Virus record (IMG/VR): IMGVR_UViG_3300006921_000060
Coordinates: 1-35,496 of that record
DNA length: 35,496 nucleotides
Strand: one strand, 5' to 3'
Source of the DNA: a virus
Shown here: in pieces, positions 23,925 to 31,647 of the stretch
Numbering within the stretch: the stretch's first letter is position 1
Layout of the letters: each line of letters begins with the position of its first letter
Notes under the pieces: generated by a model
Told to the model about the DNA's origin: nothing
The model's input: the letters and a program-made list of their open reading frames with translations, nothing else
The model's database searches: none
Position numbers and translations under genes: made by a program

Positions 23925-25208
23925 ATGGCAACAAAGAATATAGTACCAAGAGCCAACCTTGAAGGTGGTATAGGAACTACATCAAAAAGGTGGGGTTCTG
24001 GTTCTTTTCAATATTTAACAAATGCCTCCACAATTGGTGGTTCTCATATTACTGGCTCATTTACTGGTTCATTTGTAGGTGATGGTTCAAATTTAAGTGG
24101 AGTTGCCGCTGGTATATTTGTACAAACTGGTTCTCATTTCAATACCACAAGTGATTTACAGATAACTGGTAGTGTTACTGCAAGTGGTGGGATTACAGCA
24201 AGTTCAGCAGCTATAGCAGGGAATCTTGAAATTGGTGGTCAACTTAACGCATCTTCCATATCTGATGGATTTGCAGCTGTCGTGGTTGCCGAAATAGACA
24301 ATGATGAGATACCAATAGCAAAATTAGCAGAGGATGCCGTAACCATTACTGCTGGTGATGGTTTGAAAACAGGTGGTAGTGTTACTCTTGGTGGTAGTGT
24401 TACCGTAGATGTTGATGTTAGTGATTTTGCTGGAACAGGTTTAAAGGATGAAGGTTCTGAAAACTTAGGAATAGATTTTTCAGATTCTACATTTGGAACA
24501 AATATAAGTGGTTCGTTTACAGCACCAAGTGCTTCTATATCAACGAGATTAACTACAGAAGAAAGTAATGTCGACACTTTACAAGCTAGAAATTTAACTG
24601 CAGGTGATGGTTTAAGTGGTGGTGGAGATTTAACTTCTGATAGAACATTTGCAGTTGAGGTAGCACAGACCACAATTACATCTGTTAAAAACAATTCACT
24701 TATAATAGGTGGTAATTCACAAAACAATACGATTGATTTTGGAACTGATGATACAATTTTATTCGATATTGATAATACAGAAAAAATGAGAGTAGATGCG
24801 GGAGGAGTGGATGTTACTGGTGCACTTACCGTATCAACAAATGCAACAATAGATGGTAATTTAGTAGTAAATGGAGACACAACAACACTTTCTACAACAA
24901 ATTTAGCAGTTGGTGACCAATTTATATTTACGGCAACTGGTTCTGCTAGTACAAATGTAGATAGTGGACTAATTATACAAAGTGGGTCATCTGTAGATAG
25001 TGGTTCTGCAATATACCACGATAAAAATGACCAAAGATGGTCAGTAGCTAAAGGTATTAGTTCTATAGCGACTGCAGTAACACCTTTAGAGCATGTTGTA
25101 ACAGTAAAGTCACTCGGTGATGATGATATACCAGTGGAAGGTGACAAGGAATATGGTGTTGGGGAAATAGCCATAAATAGTGATGGTACTATTTGGATTT
25201 ACTCATAA
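23925..25208 (+). CDS. Tail fibre protein
   Basis: 427 residues. Ser/Gly/Thr-rich repeats with FVGDGSNLSGVAAGIFVQTG near the N-terminus, a module shared with the 23218 protein. Typical marine-phage fibre phrases follow: EIDNDEIPIAKLAEDAVTIT, GDGLSGGGDLTSDRTFAVEV, DTILFDIDNTEKMRVDAGGV. The C-terminus (YHDKNDQRWSVAKGI, GEIAINSDGTIWIYS) resembles a fibre tip. No S74 domain, so it may trimerise without one or with help from its neighbour. TTAGGAGAAT precedes the ATG. Annotation as a fibre is by composition and context. Confidence 0.78.
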   Translation: MATKNIVPRANLEGGIGTTSKRWGSGSFQYLTNASTIGGSHITGSFTGSFVGDGSNLSGVAAGIFVQTGSHFNTTSDLQITGSVTASGGITASSAAIAGNLEIGGQLNASSISDGFAAVVVAEIDNDEIPIAKLAEDAVTITAGDGLKTGGSVTLGGSVTVDVDVSDFAGTGLKDEGSENLGIDFSDSTFGTNISGSFTAPSASISTRLTTEESNVDTLQARNLTAGDGLSGGGDLTSDRTFAVEVAQTTITSVKNNSLIIGGNSQNNTIDFGTDDTILFDIDNTEKMRVDAGGVDVTGALTVSTNATIDGNLVVNGDTTTLSTTNLAVGDQFIFTATGSASTNVDSGLIIQSGSSVDSGSAIYHDKNDQRWSVAKGISSIATAVTPLEHVVTVKSLGDDDIPVEGDKEYGVGEIAINSDGTIWIYS

Positions 25209-25230
25209 TTATATTTAAGGAGATAGGCTA

Positions 25231-26838
25231 GTGGCAAGTTGGAAAAAAGTAATAGTTTCGGGTAGTACCGCAGAATTTAAACATATTTCTGCCAGTGGGA
25301 ACATAGTTCCTGTTGCAAACGATGGCTCTTCTCTCGGAACAGAAACAAGACAATTTAGTGATTTATTTTTAGGTGAAGGTGGTGTTATAAACTTTGATGG
25401 TGGAGACTTTACCGCAACACAAACAAATAATTTACTTGTACTGACTGGTGGTAATACAAGAGTAGATAGATTAGAGATAGATGGAGCTAATAATTACATT
25501 GATGTATCTACTGATTTAAAGATAATATCGTCAGCAAATATTTCATTGGAACCAACTTCTGATATCCTTATTGGTGATAATAAGATTTCAGGTTCTGCTG
25601 TATCGACTGGTTCATTTGGTAGATTAGAGGTTACAGCAGACACAATATCTATTGGTGGAACAGAGATTGACCAAACCGTAGCCGATAATATTACAAATTT
25701 AGACCAAGGCGTAAGTACAACAGATAAACCATTGTTTGGAGCAGTTACCTCAAGTACTCATGTTGTAGGAAACATAATTGAAGTAATAGAAGTTACGGTA
25801 GTTGATGATGGTGGTAATCATTACGCTTTTGAAGGAGCCACAACTCCTAATTTAGTCGTTAGTGAAGGAAAAATTTATCGTTTCGACCAATCAGATAGTT
25901 CTAATGATACACATCCATTCGCATTTAGTTTAGAGGAAGATGGTTCTTCATATACAACTGGTGTCACCACGAGTGGAATACCTGGTACAAGTGGAGCTTA
26001 TACTCAAATACAAGTAACTAAAGCAACTGCTAATCGACTATTTTATAAATGTACCGCTCATAGTGGTATGGGTAATCAAGGTAATATACTTAAAAATGAT
26101 TTAGGTGCCTTTGGTGGAAATATAAGTGGTTCTCACGATACAACTGGTTCATTTGGAACCGTAAGAGTTGGTGATGGTGCACAAGGGTTAGGTATTGGTG
26201 ACGCTCAAGATTTAAAAATTTATCACGATGGTTCGAATAGTTACATTCAAGATGACGGAACTGGTACAATATTTTATAGGTCAGGAACACAAACACTACA
26301 AAACGCCGCAGGTTCCAAAACAATGGCAGTTTTCAATGGTGCTAATTCTGTTGACTTACATTACAACAATACTAAGAAATTTGAAACCACCAACGCTGGT
26401 ATAGCAGTAACTGGTGAGGTAAGAACATCTGCTGGAACAACTATAACTGGTAGTCTTTATGTGAGTGGTTCAGCTGGTGGTAACGAAGGTGCAATATCTG
26501 CAAGTGGTGATATAGTAGCAGATGGTGATATTATAGCATATAATGCATCAGATAACAGATTAAAAGATAATGTCAAGGTGATTGAAGGAGCATTAGACAA
26601 GATAGATGGAATAAATGGGTATGAATTTGATTGGAATGATAAATCACCTGGTTGGGCACAACAACGAGGACATGATGTTGGTGTTTTAGCCCAAGAAATA
26701 CAAAAAATACATCCTGAAGTAGTTGCAGAAAGAAAAAATGGTTATTTAGGTGTTGATTATAAACGATTAGTACCACTATTAATACAAAGTGTAAAAGAAT
26801 TACGAAGTGAAGTCGAAGAATTAAAGAAAAAAGTTTAG
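25231..26838 (+). CDS. Tail fibre with cupredoxin-like module and S74 chaperone domain
   Basis: 535 residues, GTG start with AAGGAG 8 bp upstream. Residues about 180-290 look like a cupredoxin-type beta-sandwich with candidate type 1 copper ligands H228 (NDTHPFAF), C274, H277 and M280 in FYKCTAHSGMGN. The C-x2-H-x2-M spacing is like amicyanin. Residues 325-395 are fibre repeats (LKIYHDGSNSYIQDDGTG, YNNTKKFETTNAG). The C-terminal 100 residues are an intramolecular chaperone/peptidase S74 domain, with S440 and K445 of the self-cleavage dyad in NASDNRLKDN, then DVGVLAQEIQKIHPEVV and YKRLVPLLIQSVKELR. The trimeric fibre should cut itself before S440. Confidence 0.88.
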   Translation: MASWKKVIVSGSTAEFKHISASGNIVPVANDGSSLGTETRQFSDLFLGEGGVINFDGGDFTATQTNNLLVLTGGNTRVDRLEIDGANNYIDVSTDLKIISSANISLEPTSDILIGDNKISGSAVSTGSFGRLEVTADTISIGGTEIDQTVADNITNLDQGVSTTDKPLFGAVTSSTHVVGNIIEVIEVTVVDDGGNHYAFEGATTPNLVVSEGKIYRFDQSDSSNDTHPFAFSLEEDGSSYTTGVTTSGIPGTSGAYTQIQVTKATANRLFYKCTAHSGMGNQGNILKNDLGAFGGNISGSHDTTGSFGTVRVGDGAQGLGIGDAQDLKIYHDGSNSYIQDDGTGTIFYRSGTQTLQNAAGSKTMAVFNGANSVDLHYNNTKKFETTNAGIAVTGEVRTSAGTTITGSLYVSGSAGGNEGAISASGDIVADGDIIAYNASDNRLKDNVKVIEGALDKIDGINGYEFDWNDKSPGWAQQRGHDVGVLAQEIQKIHPEVVAERKNGYLGVDYKRLVPLLIQSVKELRSEVEELKKKV

Positions 26839-26857
26839 TTTTTGGGATTTCTAATAT

Positions 26858-26866
26858 ATATTTATT
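26858..26866 (+). promoter_or_regulatory. Candidate late promoter motif ATATTTATT
   Basis: Preceded by TTTGGGATTTC and followed by TAAAACTC, 29 bp before the ATG at 26896. The segment closely resembles 27261-27292, so it may be a duplicated intergenic cassette. Confidence 0.55.
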
Positions 26867-26895
26867 TAAAACTCATAATATAGGAGATATAAGTT

Positions 26896-27234
26896 ATGGC
26901 AGTTACAGAAGAGTCTAAACTAGCAAAAAAAGTTGAAGAAAAGACTTCTGAAATTAAATTTACCGAAGATGAATTAAAATCTTTGGGTGATTTGAATACA
27001 GGTTACACAACAAAGCAAACACAATTTGGTCAATTAAAAGTTCAAAAAATTCTTTTACAACAACAAGTTGAGGCCTTAGACGAGACCGAGATTCGTTTAG
27101 AAACAGAATATAAAGAACTTCAACAGAATGAACAAAAATTAGTTGCAGACTTAAATGAAAAGTATGGGCCAGGTCAATTAGACCCAAATACGGGTGTATT
27201 CACACCAACGGCTCAAGAAACAACTGAACAGTAG
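26896..27234 (+). CDS. Coiled-coil structural-region protein, 112 aa
   Basis: Not assigned a function. Almost entirely a charged coiled coil (EEKTSEIKFTEDELKSLGDL and LLQQQVEALDETEIRLETEY), ending in LNEKYGPGQLDPNTGVFTPT, a tail I associate with small conserved proteins of marine T4-like phages. It forms a single-gene unit between its own promoter-like motif and a terminator, upstream of the sheath gene. It may be a chaperone or a minor tail component. TATAGGAGATA is its ribosome site. Confidence 0.75.
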   Translation: MAVTEESKLAKKVEEKTSEIKFTEDELKSLGDLNTGYTTKQTQFGQLKVQKILLQQQVEALDETEIRLETEYKELQQNEQKLVADLNEKYGPGQLDPNTGVFTPTAQETTEQ

Positions 27235-27240
27235 TCATTT

Positions 27241-27273
27241 AAATCCCTACGAAGCAATCGTTTGGGATTTTTG
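27241..27273 (+). terminator. Intrinsic terminator before the sheath gene
   Basis: AAATCCC (27241-27247) pairs with GGGATTT (27264-27270). An inner CGA/TCG pairing closes the loop AGCAA, and a T-run at 27268-27272 overlaps the stem end. A promoter-like motif follows within 10 bp. Confidence 0.75.
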
Positions 27274-27277
27274 TGCT

Positions 27278-27286
27278 ATATTTATA
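27278..27286 (+). promoter_or_regulatory. Candidate late promoter motif ATATTTATA
   Basis: Located immediately after the terminator and 77 bp before the sheath ATG, so the sheath message would have a long leader. The leader contains AACATTTTGGTCTCGTTAGACCAAAACAATTATG; TTTTGGTCT and AGACCAAAA form a 9-bp hairpin. Confidence 0.55.
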
Positions 27287-27294
27287 TTTAAACA

Positions 27295-27317
27295 TTTTGG
27301 TCTCGTTAGACCAAAAC
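27295..27317 (+). promoter_or_regulatory. Hairpin in the sheath-gene leader
   Basis: TTTTGGTCT (27295-27303) pairs perfectly with AGACCAAAA (27309-27317) around CGTTA. It sits just after the promoter motif and about 45 bp before the sheath start. It has no T-run, so it is probably a 5' leader structure that protects or regulates the message. Confidence 0.6.
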
Positions 27318-27363
27318 AATTATGTTTTATTTCATGAAATAACAATAAATTGGGAGATAAATA

Positions 27364-29793
27364 ATGGCAGAAAGAATCGTTTCGCCGGGTGTGTTTACTC
27401 GTGAGCGTGACCTTTCATTTCTTCCTCAAGGAATAGCAGAAATCGGAGCAGCAATTGTAGGACCTACTATCAAAGGACCTGCTTTTGTTCCAACGATGAT
27501 TTCAAGTTTTTCTGAGTTTGAAGAGATGTTTGGTTCCACGACCAAAGATTTTTATACACCTTACGCCGTTGAACAATATTTAAGAAGTGCTGGACAAGTA
27601 ACGATTGTCCGTGTTCTTAATACGGGTGGTTACTCAGCCGACTTTGTTCAAGTAAATATTACTGGTAGTGTTCAGAGTGGTTCTGAACAGGCAGCTGCTA
27701 GTGGTTCGGTTGGTTTCGTATTGGCACCATCTCGTGGTGGTACTAATGGAACTGTAAGATTAGATAATTGTACCGTAACAAGTAACCCAACATTAAATGG
27801 TGGTGACTATGAAAGTTTCACATTGAATGTTAGTGGTAGTGACTTGACAGGTAGGGATTATCCGTTATCGTTTAACACCTCAAGTGCTAACTTCTACGAA
27901 AATGTGTTTTCGAAAGACCCACAAGTTCAGAAGTCAGGATTAAATACTGTAGGTGTTTACTTGTACAAATCATTTAAACATAATGTTAGTAATTTAAGAA
28001 CTTTGTACAATTACACAACTTTAGCAGCAACAACCGCGTCAGTAGCAACTGGAACACATAGTAGTGTTGACTTCACAAGTGCAACTTTTAATAACGCATC
28101 TACACCATCTGTACAATCACAAGTTATAGGTGGAGCTAGATATAACTTATTCAAAGTAAACACTCGTTCACACGGAAGTGATGTCAATAATAAATTAAAA
28201 ATTGTCATAGTGGCAGTCAAGAAAGCTGGTTCAATAGCAGGTAGTGATTATGGTTCATTTTCAGTACAAGTTAGACAGACTGGTTTAAATGACAAAGGTT
28301 TGACTACTGATAATGTATTGGAACAATTTGATAATCTAAACTTCGATCCTGAAAGTACAAATTACTTTGCAAGAAGGATTGGTGATAGATATGTCACAAT
28401 TGACGCTGATGGTAAATTAACTTACAATGGTGATTGGGATAATCGTTCCAAACATATCTATGTAAGTGATTTTACTGAAATTGCTAATGGAGCTATTCCA
28501 AAGGTATTAGTACCGATGGGACACGCAGCAATAACTAATCCATCTGCAGGTGGAAGTTTAATTCCTGTTTGGCAGTTCAAGAGTAATCAGTTGAATACAA
28601 ATGGAGCACCTGATGTAAATGTTCTTTATGGACATGATTACGCAAATGCTGACGCTAATGAATACTTATCACCTTTACCTAATTCAGCTGGTAGTGGTGG
28701 TCATGTAACAATGAGTCTTGAAGACTTCAATGGTACAAATAGTATTAAACCTTCAACTGAAACATTTGCTGACGCAACAGAAGCAATCACTTTGGATAAT
28801 TCACATATTGACCAAAGAAGATTTGTTGTTCCATTTCAAGGTGGATATGATGGAGACAATCCAGCTAACCCACACTTGACAGCAGATAATATTACTTCAA
28901 CTAATACACAAGGATTTGATATTTCATCTACATCCGCAGCAGGATATACCGCATATAAGAAAGCTATAAACGCTATAGGTAATCCTGATGAATTTGATAT
29001 CAATATGTTGGTAACACCTGGTGTGATTCATAATCTACACTCAAGTATTACTAATCATTCGATAACAAAAGCTGAGGAAAGAGGTGATACATTCTATATC
29101 TTGGATAGTGTTAAGTATGGAGCAAGTATAAGTGACGCAACTGCAGCTATCGAAGCACTCGATACAAATTACGCAGCAACCTATTATCCTTGGGTAAAGA
29201 TAAGAGATAGAAACACTAACCTACCTGTATGGGTTCCCCCATCAGTAGTATTAGCTGGAACTATCGCATTTACCGATAGGGTAGCTCATGAATGGTTCGC
29301 ACCTGCTGGATTGAATCGTGGTGGTTTAACAACTGTAACAGAAGCTCAGACTCGTTTAACACACGCAGAAAGAGATACTCTGTATGAAGCAAGAGTTAAT
29401 CCAATCGCATCCTTTCCTGGACAAGGTGTATGTGTATGGGGACAAAAAACCTTACAAGGTCGTCCTTCAGCACTTGACCGAGTCAATGTAAGAAGACTAC
29501 TAATTAGATTGAAGAAATTTATTGCATCTTCTTCAAGATTCTTGGTATTCGAACAAAACACATCTGCTACAAGAAACAGATTCCTAAATATTGTGAATCC
29601 TTTCTTGGAGTCAGTACAAGCTAATAGTGGTTTATCCGCGTTTAGAGTTGTTATGGATGACACCAACAACACACCTGATGTCATAGACAGAAATCAGTTG
29701 GTTGGTCAAATCTTTATTCAACCTACGAGAACCGCTGAGTTTATCGTGTTGGACTTCGTTGTCTTACCGACTGGAGCAGCATTCCCAAGTTAA
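27364..29793 (+). CDS. gp18: Contractile tail sheath protein, gp18-like
   Basis: Polymerises around the tube and contracts on infection. 809 residues against 659 in T4. The N-terminus ERIVSPGVFTRERDLSFLPQ, then GIAEIGAAIVGPTIKGPAFV, is the sheath signature. The C-terminal domain has WVPPSVVLAGTIAFTDRVAH, RVNPIASFPGQGVCVWGQKT and RVNVRRLLIRLKKFIASSSR, which form the conserved inner interlocking domain. The middle holds longer, Ser/Asn/Thr-rich protrusion domains. GGGAGATAA precedes the ATG, and an intrinsic terminator follows 20 bp after the stop. The tube gene is next, as in T4. Confidence 0.96.
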   Translation: MAERIVSPGVFTRERDLSFLPQGIAEIGAAIVGPTIKGPAFVPTMISSFSEFEEMFGSTTKDFYTPYAVEQYLRSAGQVTIVRVLNTGGYSADFVQVNITGSVQSGSEQAAASGSVGFVLAPSRGGTNGTVRLDNCTVTSNPTLNGGDYESFTLNVSGSDLTGRDYPLSFNTSSANFYENVFSKDPQVQKSGLNTVGVYLYKSFKHNVSNLRTLYNYTTLAATTASVATGTHSSVDFTSATFNNASTPSVQSQVIGGARYNLFKVNTRSHGSDVNNKLKIVIVAVKKAGSIAGSDYGSFSVQVRQTGLNDKGLTTDNVLEQFDNLNFDPESTNYFARRIGDRYVTIDADGKLTYNGDWDNRSKHIYVSDFTEIANGAIPKVLVPMGHAAITNPSAGGSLIPVWQFKSNQLNTNGAPDVNVLYGHDYANADANEYLSPLPNSAGSGGHVTMSLEDFNGTNSIKPSTETFADATEAITLDNSHIDQRRFVVPFQGGYDGDNPANPHLTADNITSTNTQGFDISSTSAAGYTAYKKAINAIGNPDEFDINMLVTPGVIHNLHSSITNHSITKAEERGDTFYILDSVKYGASISDATAAIEALDTNYAATYYPWVKIRDRNTNLPVWVPPSVVLAGTIAFTDRVAHEWFAPAGLNRGGLTTVTEAQTRLTHAERDTLYEARVNPIASFPGQGVCVWGQKTLQGRPSALDRVNVRRLLIRLKKFIASSSRFLVFEQNTSATRNRFLNIVNPFLESVQANSGLSAFRVVMDDTNNTPDVIDRNQLVGQIFIQPTRTAEFIVLDFVVLPTGAAFPS

Positions 29794-29812
29794 TAATAGG
29801 GAGTACATATAT

Positions 29813-29842
29813 AAAAAACCTCACTTTATTGTGGGGTTTTTT
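29813..29842 (+). terminator. Strong intrinsic terminator after the sheath gene
   Basis: AAAAAACCTCAC (29813-29824) pairs with GTGGGGTTTTTT (29831-29842) with a single G-T wobble and a TTTATT loop. It has A- and T-tracts on both sides, so it could work in both directions. Confidence 0.92.
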
Positions 29843-29853
29843 ATTGCCTTAAA

Positions 29854-29862
29854 ATATTTATT
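29854..29862 (+). promoter_or_regulatory. Candidate late promoter motif ATATTTATT
   Basis: Lies 12 bp after the sheath terminator and is followed by ATGGAGAG. There is no gene directly behind it; a second hairpin and a second motif come before the tube gene. Confidence 0.35.
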
Positions 29863-29881
29863 ATGGAGAGAAAAAACAAAA

Positions 29882-29902
29882 ACTTCTAAAAAACTTCTAA
29901 AA
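29882..29902 (+). repeat. Short tandem repeat AACTTCTAAAA
   Basis: Two adjacent copies of an ACTTCTAAAA unit in the 183-bp gap between sheath and tube. No coding potential was seen in this gap. Confidence 0.6.
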
Positions 29903-29922
29903 CACCATTTTGATGTTTTTTT
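29899..29922 (+). terminator. Weak hairpin with T-run, possible second terminator
   Basis: AAAACA (29899-29904) pairs with TGTTTT (29914-29919), with one inner mismatch and a CATTTTG core, followed by further T to 29922. AT-rich and weak. Confidence 0.4.
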
Positions 29923-29931
29923 GAAATTATG

Positions 29932-29940
29932 ATATTTATA
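29932..29940 (+). promoter_or_regulatory. Candidate late promoter motif ATATTTATA
   Basis: GATATTTATATAAGAAT lies 36 bp before the tube ATG. It is nearly identical to the copy at 3028 (ATATTTATATAAGAGA), giving the best statement of the motif. Confidence 0.58.
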
Positions 29941-29976
29941 TAAGAATAGAGACATTCTTAATTTAGGAGAAATGAA

Positions 29977-30468
29977 ATGCCAGACTTATTAGATCCGTCA
30001 GAAATAATGTTCACACCGTTTGAACCAAAAACGAAGAACAGATACATCATGTACATCGAGGGTATCCCCTCTTATTTGATTAAGACGGCTAACAGACCAA
30101 CCATAGCTTTCGAGACCATCGAACTCGACCACATTAATGTGAAGAGATACATAAAAGGTAAGGGAGCATGGGAAGAATTAGAAATAACACTTTACGACCC
30201 AGTAGTTCCAAGTGGAGCTCAAGCCGTAATGGAATGGGTGAGATTATCTCACGAATCCGTTACTGGTAGAGATGGGTATTCAGATTTTTATAAGAAAGAT
30301 GTAACCTTTAATGTATTGGGACCTGTGGGTGACAAAGTTGAGGAATGGACACTCAAAGGAACATACATTACCAACGCAACATTTGGTGATTTGGATTGGG
30401 CAAACGCAACAGACCCAGTCGATATCACATTGACTCTTAGATTCGATTACGCAATATTACAATTCTAA
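29977..30468 (+). CDS. gp19: Tail tube protein, gp19-like
   Basis: Forms the inner tube of the contractile tail. 163 residues, exactly T4-like in length. Motifs: FEPKTKNRYIMYIEGIPSYL, RPTIAFETIELDHINVKRYI, KGKGAWEELEITLYDPVVPS, and the C-terminal VDITLTLRFDYAILQF. TTTAGGAGAAATGAA precedes the ATG, consistent with a high-copy structural protein. It follows the sheath gene but is separated from it by a terminator and a fresh promoter motif, so sheath and tube are probably transcribed separately. Confidence 0.96.
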   Translation: MPDLLDPSEIMFTPFEPKTKNRYIMYIEGIPSYLIKTANRPTIAFETIELDHINVKRYIKGKGAWEELEITLYDPVVPSGAQAVMEWVRLSHESVTGRDGYSDFYKKDVTFNVLGPVGDKVEEWTLKGTYITNATFGDLDWANATDPVDITLTLRFDYAILQF

Positions 30469-30573
30469 TCTTAGTATAGGAGTAAAAAAACTATAATAGG
30501 TCTGGCAACTTGTTATAAAAAAGTGAGGTTTTAATCACAAACAAACTAATCAGTTTAATTAGGAGAAATAATA

Positions 30574-31353
30574 ATGGCTGAAGAGAAACGCAAGTTTCCA
30601 TCAGAAGTCGTTGATTTGCCTTCTAAAGGCTTGTTGTATCCAAAAGAACATCCTTGTTCTAATGGTCAAATTGAAATAAAATACATGACAGCTAAAGAAG
30701 AAGACATTTTAACTTCTCGTAACCTTATTCAAAAAGGAGTAGTTTTGGATAAGTTGATGGAAAGTGTTATTATCGATGATAAAGTAAAACTTGATGATTT
30801 ACTATTGGGCGATAAAAATGCAATAATGATTGCTACAAGAATACTCGGATATGGTAAGGATTATTCCGTTACTATGGAAGACCCAAATACAGGTGATAAA
30901 CAAGAAGAAATTTTTGACCTAACCCAAATCAAGGACAAAGAACTTGATGAAAAGTTATTTAAAAAAGGTCAAAACGAATTTGAAATGGATTTACCTGCAT
31001 CAAAAGTTAAAATAACTTTCAAACTATTAACTCATAAAGATGAAAAAGACATAGAAGTAGAGTTAAAGGCATTAAAAAAGTTTCAGAAAGCAAGTGGAGT
31101 GACGAGTGAAATCACAACAAGGTTGAAAAAGGCAATCTTGTCAGTTGATGGTGACCAAACTCCAAAACGAATCAATGAATTCGTGGATTATGAACTACTT
31201 TCAAGAGACTCATTGTCAATAAGAGAATATCTAAGGAAGATAACACCTGATGTTGACTTGACTTTCAATTTTGTAAGTGAAGCAACAGGTGAAGAAACCG
31301 AAATGGATATCCCACTCAATGTCGAGTTTTTTTGGCCTGCGGGCAGAAGATAA
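30574..31353 (+). CDS. gp26-family baseplate/tail-assembly protein
   Basis: 259 residues, matching the T4 baseplate family (gp26-like) by VVDLPSKGLLYPKEHPCSNG, IEIKYMTAKEEDILTSRNLI and GYGKDYSVTMEDPNTGD, with the terminal ETEMDIPLNVEFFWP. In T4-like phages these proteins act in hub assembly and as tape-measure chaperones. The C-terminal codons GTC GAG TTT TTT TGG contain a run of seven T at 31327-31333. An overlapping frame continues from there with a plausible domain, so a longer fusion may be made. The standard product stops at 31353. TTAGGAGAAATAATA is the ribosome site. The tape measure gene lies just downstream. Confidence 0.85.
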   Translation: MAEEKRKFPSEVVDLPSKGLLYPKEHPCSNGQIEIKYMTAKEEDILTSRNLIQKGVVLDKLMESVIIDDKVKLDDLLLGDKNAIMIATRILGYGKDYSVTMEDPNTGDKQEEIFDLTQIKDKELDEKLFKKGQNEFEMDLPASKVKITFKLLTHKDEKDIEVELKALKKFQKASGVTSEITTRLKKAILSVDGDQTPKRINEFVDYELLSRDSLSIREYLRKITPDVDLTFNFVSEATGEETEMDIPLNVEFFWPAGRR

Positions 31354-31564
31354 GCCCGCTATACACGACCAAATCTTCTCACTCTGTTTTCACGGAAAGG
31401 GAGGATTTCATTTTACAGAAGTATACAATATGCCAACATATCTGCGCCGTTTTTACATTAAGAAGGCACAACAATTCTATGATGACGAGAAGAAGGAGTA
31501 CGATAAGGCAAACAAGAAACAATCAGCTGGTATTTCTCGACCAGGTATCTCAAGAGGCCGTTAA
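31319..31564 (+). CDS. Tail-assembly chaperone extension in the overlapping frame (possible frameshift product)
   Basis: The frame is open from 31277; the reading from 31319 gives MSSFFGLRAEDKPAIHDQIF, then LCFHGKGGFHFTEVYNMPTY and LRRFYIKKAQQFYDDEKKEY. The pattern IHDQIFxLCxHGKGGFxxxxVYNMPxxLRxFY looks like the small protein that follows gp26 in related phages. Neither ATG (31277, 31319) has a Shine-Dalgarno site, and the coding-like sequence begins right at the T7 run. A +1 or -2 shift there joins it to the gp26-like protein as EFFGLRAEDK or EFFFGLRAEDK, about 336 residues in all. This arrangement parallels lambda G/GT. Independent initiation is the alternative. Confidence 0.75.
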   Translation: MSSFFGLRAEDKPAIHDQIFSLCFHGKGGFHFTEVYNMPTYLRRFYIKKAQQFYDDEKKEYDKANKKQSAGISRPGISRGR

Positions 31565-31579
31565 TTTTTCCATAATCTG

Positions 31580-31588
31580 ATATTTATT
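31580..31588 (+). promoter_or_regulatory. Candidate late promoter motif ATATTTATT
   Basis: Lies 16 bp after the stop at 31564 and 59 bp before the ATG at 31648. It would drive the small gene and the tape measure gene. Confidence 0.5.
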
Positions 31589-31647
31589 ATTGAGTTATAC
31601 CAACTAATCAAATCGATACTAAAATCAATTATACAAGGGAGATGACA

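Noticed and set aside
24239-25174. 311-codon minus-strand open frame opposite a fibre gene
   Set aside because: Shadow of a repetitive Ser/Gly/Thr-coding region; no other minus-strand gene is credible in the window.
25205-25217. TTATATTTAAGG before the GTG at 25231 as another promoter motif
   Set aside because: It lacks the full ATATTTAT word and may simply be the leader before the ribosome site.
18964-26838. Frequent AGTGGTTC words as a possible DNA repeat array or CRISPR-like structure
   Set aside because: They are in-frame Ser-Gly-Ser codons of fibre repeats with irregular spacing.
29702-29932. 76-codon + strand frame running from inside the sheath gene through the terminator
   Set aside because: It overlaps the conserved sheath C-terminus and reads through a strong terminator hairpin; no ribosome site.
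30470-30573. GTGAGGTTTT at 30523, a reverse-complement copy of the 5' arm of the sheath terminator, and nearby short inverted repeats
   Set aside because: Ten bases in AT-rich DNA could be chance; no complete hairpin with T-run and no gene in the gap.
31332-31580. 82-codon frame overlapping the chaperone extension
   Set aside because: Third frame over the same DNA with no recognisable pattern; the frame from 31319 carries the family-like motif.
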